Of a stretch of DNA of 54,353 nt, positions 54,290-54,353 are shown in pieces. Positions within the stretch are counted from its first letter, which is position 1. Each line of letters starts with the position of its first letter. The translations under genes were made by a program, and so were the position numbers. The DNA lies in assembly GCA_030705885.1 (NCBI GenBank), contig JAUZPN010000003.1, positions 1 to 54,353 of the forward strand, written 5' to 3'. The DNA is from Bacillota bacterium. GTDB lineage: Bacteria; Bacillota; Clostridia; Clostridiales; Clostridiaceae. Under the pieces are notes generated by a model that saw only the letters and a list, made by a program, of their open reading frames with translations, made no database searches and had not been told where the DNA came from.

Positions 54290-54353
54290 TTTATACTTTG
54301 CTTAGTCATATTTAGCTTTATTTTATTTATAAACGATAGTGATACTTTGTTTG
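54290..54353. repeat. 100-bp palindrome, partial copy cut by the window end
   Basis: TTATACTTTGCTTAGTCATA begins the reverse-orientation arm as at 34017, and AACGATAGTGATACTTTG follows. The right end is outside the window. Confidence 0.55.

Noticed and set aside
1-54353. CRISPR arrays, tRNA or rRNA genes, prophage or insertion sequence genes
   Set aside because: No direct-repeat arrays, cloverleaf signatures with CCA ends, rRNA-like stretches, transposases or integrases were recognised on either strand.

Overview
The window is about 30% G+C, uses A/T-ending codons and strong GGAGG-type ribosome binding sites, and carries spore genes (a gerA-gerB-gerC receptor operon and spoIIR), ECF-type riboflavin uptake under an FMN riboswitch, a T-box and a ZTP riboswitch. 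This points to an anaerobic, spore-forming Clostridium or close relative. No rRNA, tRNA, CRISPR array, transposase or phage module was seen.

Layout. 1-6.4 kb: surface and secreted proteins. These are a 5'-truncated multidomain protein joining CARDB, calcium-repeat and VWA domains to a GH24 lysozyme, then a family of lipocalin-like lipoproteins that includes one frameshifted copy and one 3' fragment. 6.4-9.4 kb: an AAA-like ATPase and an ammonium transporter. 9.5-13.0 kb: cyanophycinase and cyanophycin synthetase, a nitrogen-storage pair. 13.1-18.9 kb: ispE, the ger operon and spoIIR. 18.9-25.1 kb: FMN riboswitch-ribU, the tsaE-tsaB-rimI operon on the minus strand, a degenerate metal-binding lipoprotein and two DUF445 membrane proteins. 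25.4-31.0 kb: pyruvate kinase, an intergenic repeat block, and a DUF2298 membrane protein with an FAD oxidoreductase. 31.2-36.3 kb: T-box-ilvBN, a possible CheC-like protein and ZTP riboswitch-AICAR formyltransferase.

36.3-50.4 kb is the most unusual part. One transcription unit encodes a corrinoid protein, two UroD/MtaA-type zinc methyltransferases, a NifH-like Fe protein, a ferredoxin-ASKHA corrinoid activator and a DUF1638 protein. A second unit encodes two complete nitrogenase-like alpha/beta pairs in the order D-K-cysK-K-D, followed by a NifX-like cofactor carrier. Both units start with a sigma-A-like promoter and a leader holding the same small CCAG/CTGG hairpin, a GGAGGC and an intrinsic terminator. 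A third copy of this leader lies at 54.15-54.27 kb, ahead of a gene beyond the window. All four D/K-type subunits keep the P-cluster cysteines and both D-type subunits keep the cofactor cysteine, but neither has the canonical FeMo-cofactor histidine. No nifB, nifV or true nifDK is present. The locus looks like a nitrogenase-like reductase coupled to corrinoid methyl transfer and sulfur assimilation (cysK), rather than N2 fixation. The substrate is unknown.

50.6-54.0 kb: a two-component system followed by a TauE/UreH-like membrane protein with a cupredoxin-like tail, probably for copper handling.

A dispersed imperfect palindrome of about 100 bp (here called the '100-bp palindrome') occurs in about nine full or degenerate copies between genes. 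It supplies the last codons of both rimI and the histidine kinase.
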